Made by a program: the position numbers and the translations under genes. From Engraulis encrasicolus (Eukaryota; Chordata; Actinopteri; Clupeiformes; Engraulidae): 64,000 nt of DNA. Positions 61,595 to 64,000 of the stretch are shown here, piece after piece. Under the pieces are notes generated by a model. That model made no database searches. It worked only from the letters and a program-made list of their open reading frames with translations, and was not told the origin of the DNA. The stretch spans positions 27,870,134 to 27,934,133 of the forward strand of contig NC_085872.1 in the NCBI RefSeq assembly GCF_034702125.1, in the 5' to 3' direction. Numbering within the stretch: position 1 is the stretch's first letter; each line of letters begins with the position of its first letter.

Positions 61595-62718
61595 AAACAC
61601 ATTCATTCCAGGTGTTTTACCATGGTTCTCTTTGATCTTTTGAAAAAACTGTCCAAGCCCGAAGTCCAGTTTCTGCAGAACTGGTTCGAGCCACAGTCCA
61701 AAGTCATGTGATGACACCAAGGGCCAAAGGAAGAGGCCAAGCACTGGAATATAAGAGGAGCCGTTAACACACATCACAGCTCTGCCAGGGCTCTTCCCCA
61801 AAGTGCTGACTGCAAAGGTAATTGGGAAACTCGAGACAGTGTGAGGACATCACCATGGTTACATTTCACAGAACATGGGAAGCCCTCTGCTGGCCATTTT
61901 GAAATGGAGCAATCTACAGTAGTCACTTGTGTGTCTCAGTTAACATTATATTTTGTTTAAAACTTTGAATTGGGGCTGCAACAGACTTAGCACTACTGTA
62001 ACATAAGCATTACTGTACCAGTTTAATACTAAAAAAAAATACTGTTTTAGCGCCTGGAAATCAATGCCCTGGCGTTTTGTGGATATCAGAACCTAATTTC
62101 TTCTTGAGGACGCCAAATCACTGAGAGGTACTATGGGTAAGTTGTATACAGCAGTTAACATCAGAATTAAGGCCACAATTGCAAAAAATATGAAGAAAAA
62201 AACAGACAGTTCATTAAAGTGCATGATTCCAACTCAATGTATTATATTGTACTGTGTATGTATTTTTCTATAGTCTATCACAGATGTTTTACCTTGACAC
62301 TCAACAGCATCTGTTCTATTACATGTTCTATTACAGTTATTACACAACATGATTTTTTTTCTACAACTTCTTGGCAAGTTTTAAGTTTGAACATTGTTTA
62401 CCTAACATATATGAGAGGACAATTCCAGGTATGTAGCGCCCAAGGACTGCCAGAAAGGAGCAGAAACTGCATACAAGCAGGCAGAACTGAGAGAGGGAAA
62501 AATAAATGTTGAGTGTCAACATGATGTGTGATCATTTGTTGAAGAAAACTCGCCTACACCAGAGTCTTAAAATAGTAAACCATGTACAAACCTTTCCGGG
62601 ATTCTGCTGTTTGAAAGAAGATGTCTCTTCCAAGAATAGTTTAAAACTTGTCCAGGAATCTGTGATTTGCGATGCTGGTTCAGATTCCCCTCCATGTCTG
62701 GAGTCAATCATCTCCCAA
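59036..62718 (-). CDS. retreg1: Reticulophagy regulator 1 (FAM134B), last six exons; 5' end outside window
   Basis: ER-phagy receptor: it bends ER membrane through a reticulon-homology domain and binds LC3/GABARAP to send ER fragments to autophagosomes. Exons, 5' to 3': 62592-62718, 62402-62486, 61621-61743, 61313-61383, 60819-60942, 59036-59592; all GT-AG with joining phases (1087 nt). The first reads SWEMIDSRH and FKQQNPGK; the next two form the second membrane hairpin ([32 protein letters not shown]); then [18 protein letters not shown] and [13 protein letters not shown]; then the LC3-interacting core [10 protein letters not shown] and the end [10 protein letters not shown]. Sequence order and motifs fit RETREG1 better than RETREG2/3. 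The N-terminal exon(s) with the first hairpin must lie above 62718 or beyond the window. Confidence 0.95.
59671..60036. mobile_element. Terminal-inverted-repeat element in the last retreg1 intron
   Basis: GGGCTAATACACCAGCCGCG mirrors CGCGGCTGGTCTATTCGCCC (two mismatches). The interior has repeated GCGACTAGAGCGAC-type units. 366 bp, non-coding. Confidence 0.75.
60200..60566. mobile_element. MITE in the last retreg1 intron
   Basis: TTAACGGTGCACTGTGTAGG mirrors ACACGGTGCACCTTTAAA with a few mismatches. About 367 bp, non-coding. Confidence 0.7.
60684..60807. mobile_element. MITE with internal tandem repeat, adjacent to a splice donor
   Basis: GGGGTGGATTTCTCGAAA mirrors TTTGAGAAATGCACCCC (near). 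Four copies of GTTACTACGCAA-like units inside. It ends about 11 bases from the donor of the 60819-60942 exon. Confidence 0.7.
60819..60942 (-). CDS. retreg1: retreg1 exon, 124 nt
   Basis: [31 protein letters not shown], a block conserved among RETREG1 proteins. Acceptor CTATATAG, donor GAGG|GTGAGC, with a MITE ending about 11 bases into the intron. Confidence 0.95.
61313..61383 (-). CDS. retreg1: retreg1 exon, 71 nt
   Basis: [23 protein letters not shown]. Acceptor TTTCATTAG, donor AAAG|GTCAGT. The most diverged exon of the set, identified by phase and position. Confidence 0.88.
61461..61593. repeat. (GT)n microsatellite in a retreg1 intron
   Basis: About 130 bp of GT with one GTGCGCGCAC interruption, ending 28 bases from the exon at 61621. 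Confidence 0.97.
61621..61743 (-). CDS. retreg1: retreg1 exon (membrane hairpin, second half)
   Basis: [15 protein letters not shown], then [16 protein letters not shown] and KIKENH. Acceptor TATATTCCAG, donor CATG|GTAAAA. Confidence 0.94.
62402..62486 (-). CDS. retreg1: retreg1 exon (membrane hairpin, first half)
   Basis: [16 protein letters not shown] then [12 protein letters not shown], hydrophobic. Acceptor CCCTCTCTCAG, donor TTAG|GTAAAC. Confidence 0.93.
62592..62718 (-). CDS. retreg1: retreg1 exon (reticulon-homology linker)
   Basis: Encodes [33 protein letters not shown], the cytosolic segment between membrane hairpins. Starts in phase with one base; donor AAAG|GTTTGT. A short isoform promoter could lie upstream, but none is visible. 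Confidence 0.92.
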
Positions 62719-62914
62719 CTAGGAAACAAGCAAAGCAATGCATATTGGGATACCGGTACTGATACTTCTGAAATGATTCACTGGATGCACATGGTAATGT
62801 GAACTCTTAATATGAATAAAACATTTATCATTTTGTATTTTATTTCAAGCATTTGGAAAGATCCTAATTTTAGAAGCTAGAGAATTCCCATATATAGGCT
62901 ATATATAAATATAG

Positions 62915-63238
62915 GCAAGGCAATTATATTTGTATAACGCATTTCATACATAAATGCAATTAAATGTGCTGCACAGTAAAGTAAGATAAAATTATGTAAA
63001 ATAAAATAACTTGAAATAAAATAAAAATAAAAGCATAAGGCATGACAGGTGAAATAGAAAAAAAAGTAAAGAGAAAAGCAAGAAATAAGGAAAAGGAAAC
63101 AAAATACATAAACACATCAAAAACATTGATCTCTAAGGGAAGGCATCAAAGAAAACCTTTGTCTTAAGTCTGGTCTTGGTGTGTACAGCTGAAACATATC
63201 CAGTATGTAGCTGGGCCCCAACCCATTTAATGATTTAA
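62915..63238 (-). mobile_element. LINE (L2-like) 3' end fragment
   Basis: Minus-strand coding for FKSLNGLGPSYILDMFQ near 63118-63238 resembles the C-terminus of fish L2-type ORF2 proteins. It is followed by sequence ending in GCGTTATACAAATATAATTG, the usual type of L2 3' tail. Short and degraded. Confidence 0.5.
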
Positions 63239-63240
63239 AC

Positions 63241-64000
<760 letters not shown>

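Noticed and set aside
61442..61801. 119-residue frame with a Thr-His run
   Set aside because: Part of it is a real retreg1 exon (61621-61743), but the continuous frame runs through intron and a GT microsatellite.
63118..63238. N-terminal retreg1 exon
   Set aside because: The minus-strand peptide resembles an L2-type LINE C-terminus rather than a reticulon-homology segment, and has no suitable donor before the CA repeat.

Overview
This is a ray-finned fish (teleost) nuclear genome window. Three vertebrate multi-exon genes with GT-AG introns lie on the minus strand. One encodes an actinodin, a fin-fold actinotrichia protein known from fishes. The rest is dense with fish-type transposable elements: Tc1, many hAT elements with 8-bp target duplications, Ty3/Gypsy elements and an L2-like LINE end. 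I cannot name the species.

Layout. 1-5192 is the 3' part of a Gypsy-like element. Its repeat-expanded LTR is split by a 2583-bp candidate solo LTR. 5412-11032 is a complete but coding-defective Ty3/Gypsy chromovirus-type retrotransposon with almost identical LTRs and a 5-bp target duplication. 11276-14782 holds two hAT-type elements inserted at overlapping target sites. 15162-31315 is a nest: two inverted halves of one repeat, filled by a 5.4-kb hAT, a Tc1 element with an uninterrupted transposase, an element carrying ten copies of a 15-bp motif, a second hAT, a short LTR element with only a gag zinc-knuckle ORF, and another terminal-inverted-repeat transposon. 31.5-34.4 kb is mostly non-coding remnants.

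Genes, all minus strand. faah2 (34427-44252) is complete in 11 exons whose phases all join, giving 538 residues with the Lys-Ser-Ser amidase triad in place. The actinodin gene (coding 47973-51323, 4 coding exons plus a likely 5' non-coding exon near 53 kb) gives a secreted 514-residue protein with repeated Cys-X-Pro...Asp...Cys units. retreg1 (FAM134B; 59036-62718, the last six exons) encodes the second half of the reticulon-homology domain and the C-terminal LC3-interacting motif; its 5' exons lie beyond the window. The three are not a pathway: lipid-amide hydrolysis, fin-ray matrix and ER-phagy are unrelated, and they are simply neighbours.

Most notable: (1) a family of at least five retroposon-like units sharing a GATGAAG...GAAACG core and a CAGTGTGC tail, several snapped back into near-perfect hairpins, two flanked by 13-15 bp direct repeats; (2) the motif-rich element at 19147-21426; (3) two hAT insertions whose imperfect duplications are both explained by one substitution; (4) repeats lying directly at splice donors of faah2 and retreg1.
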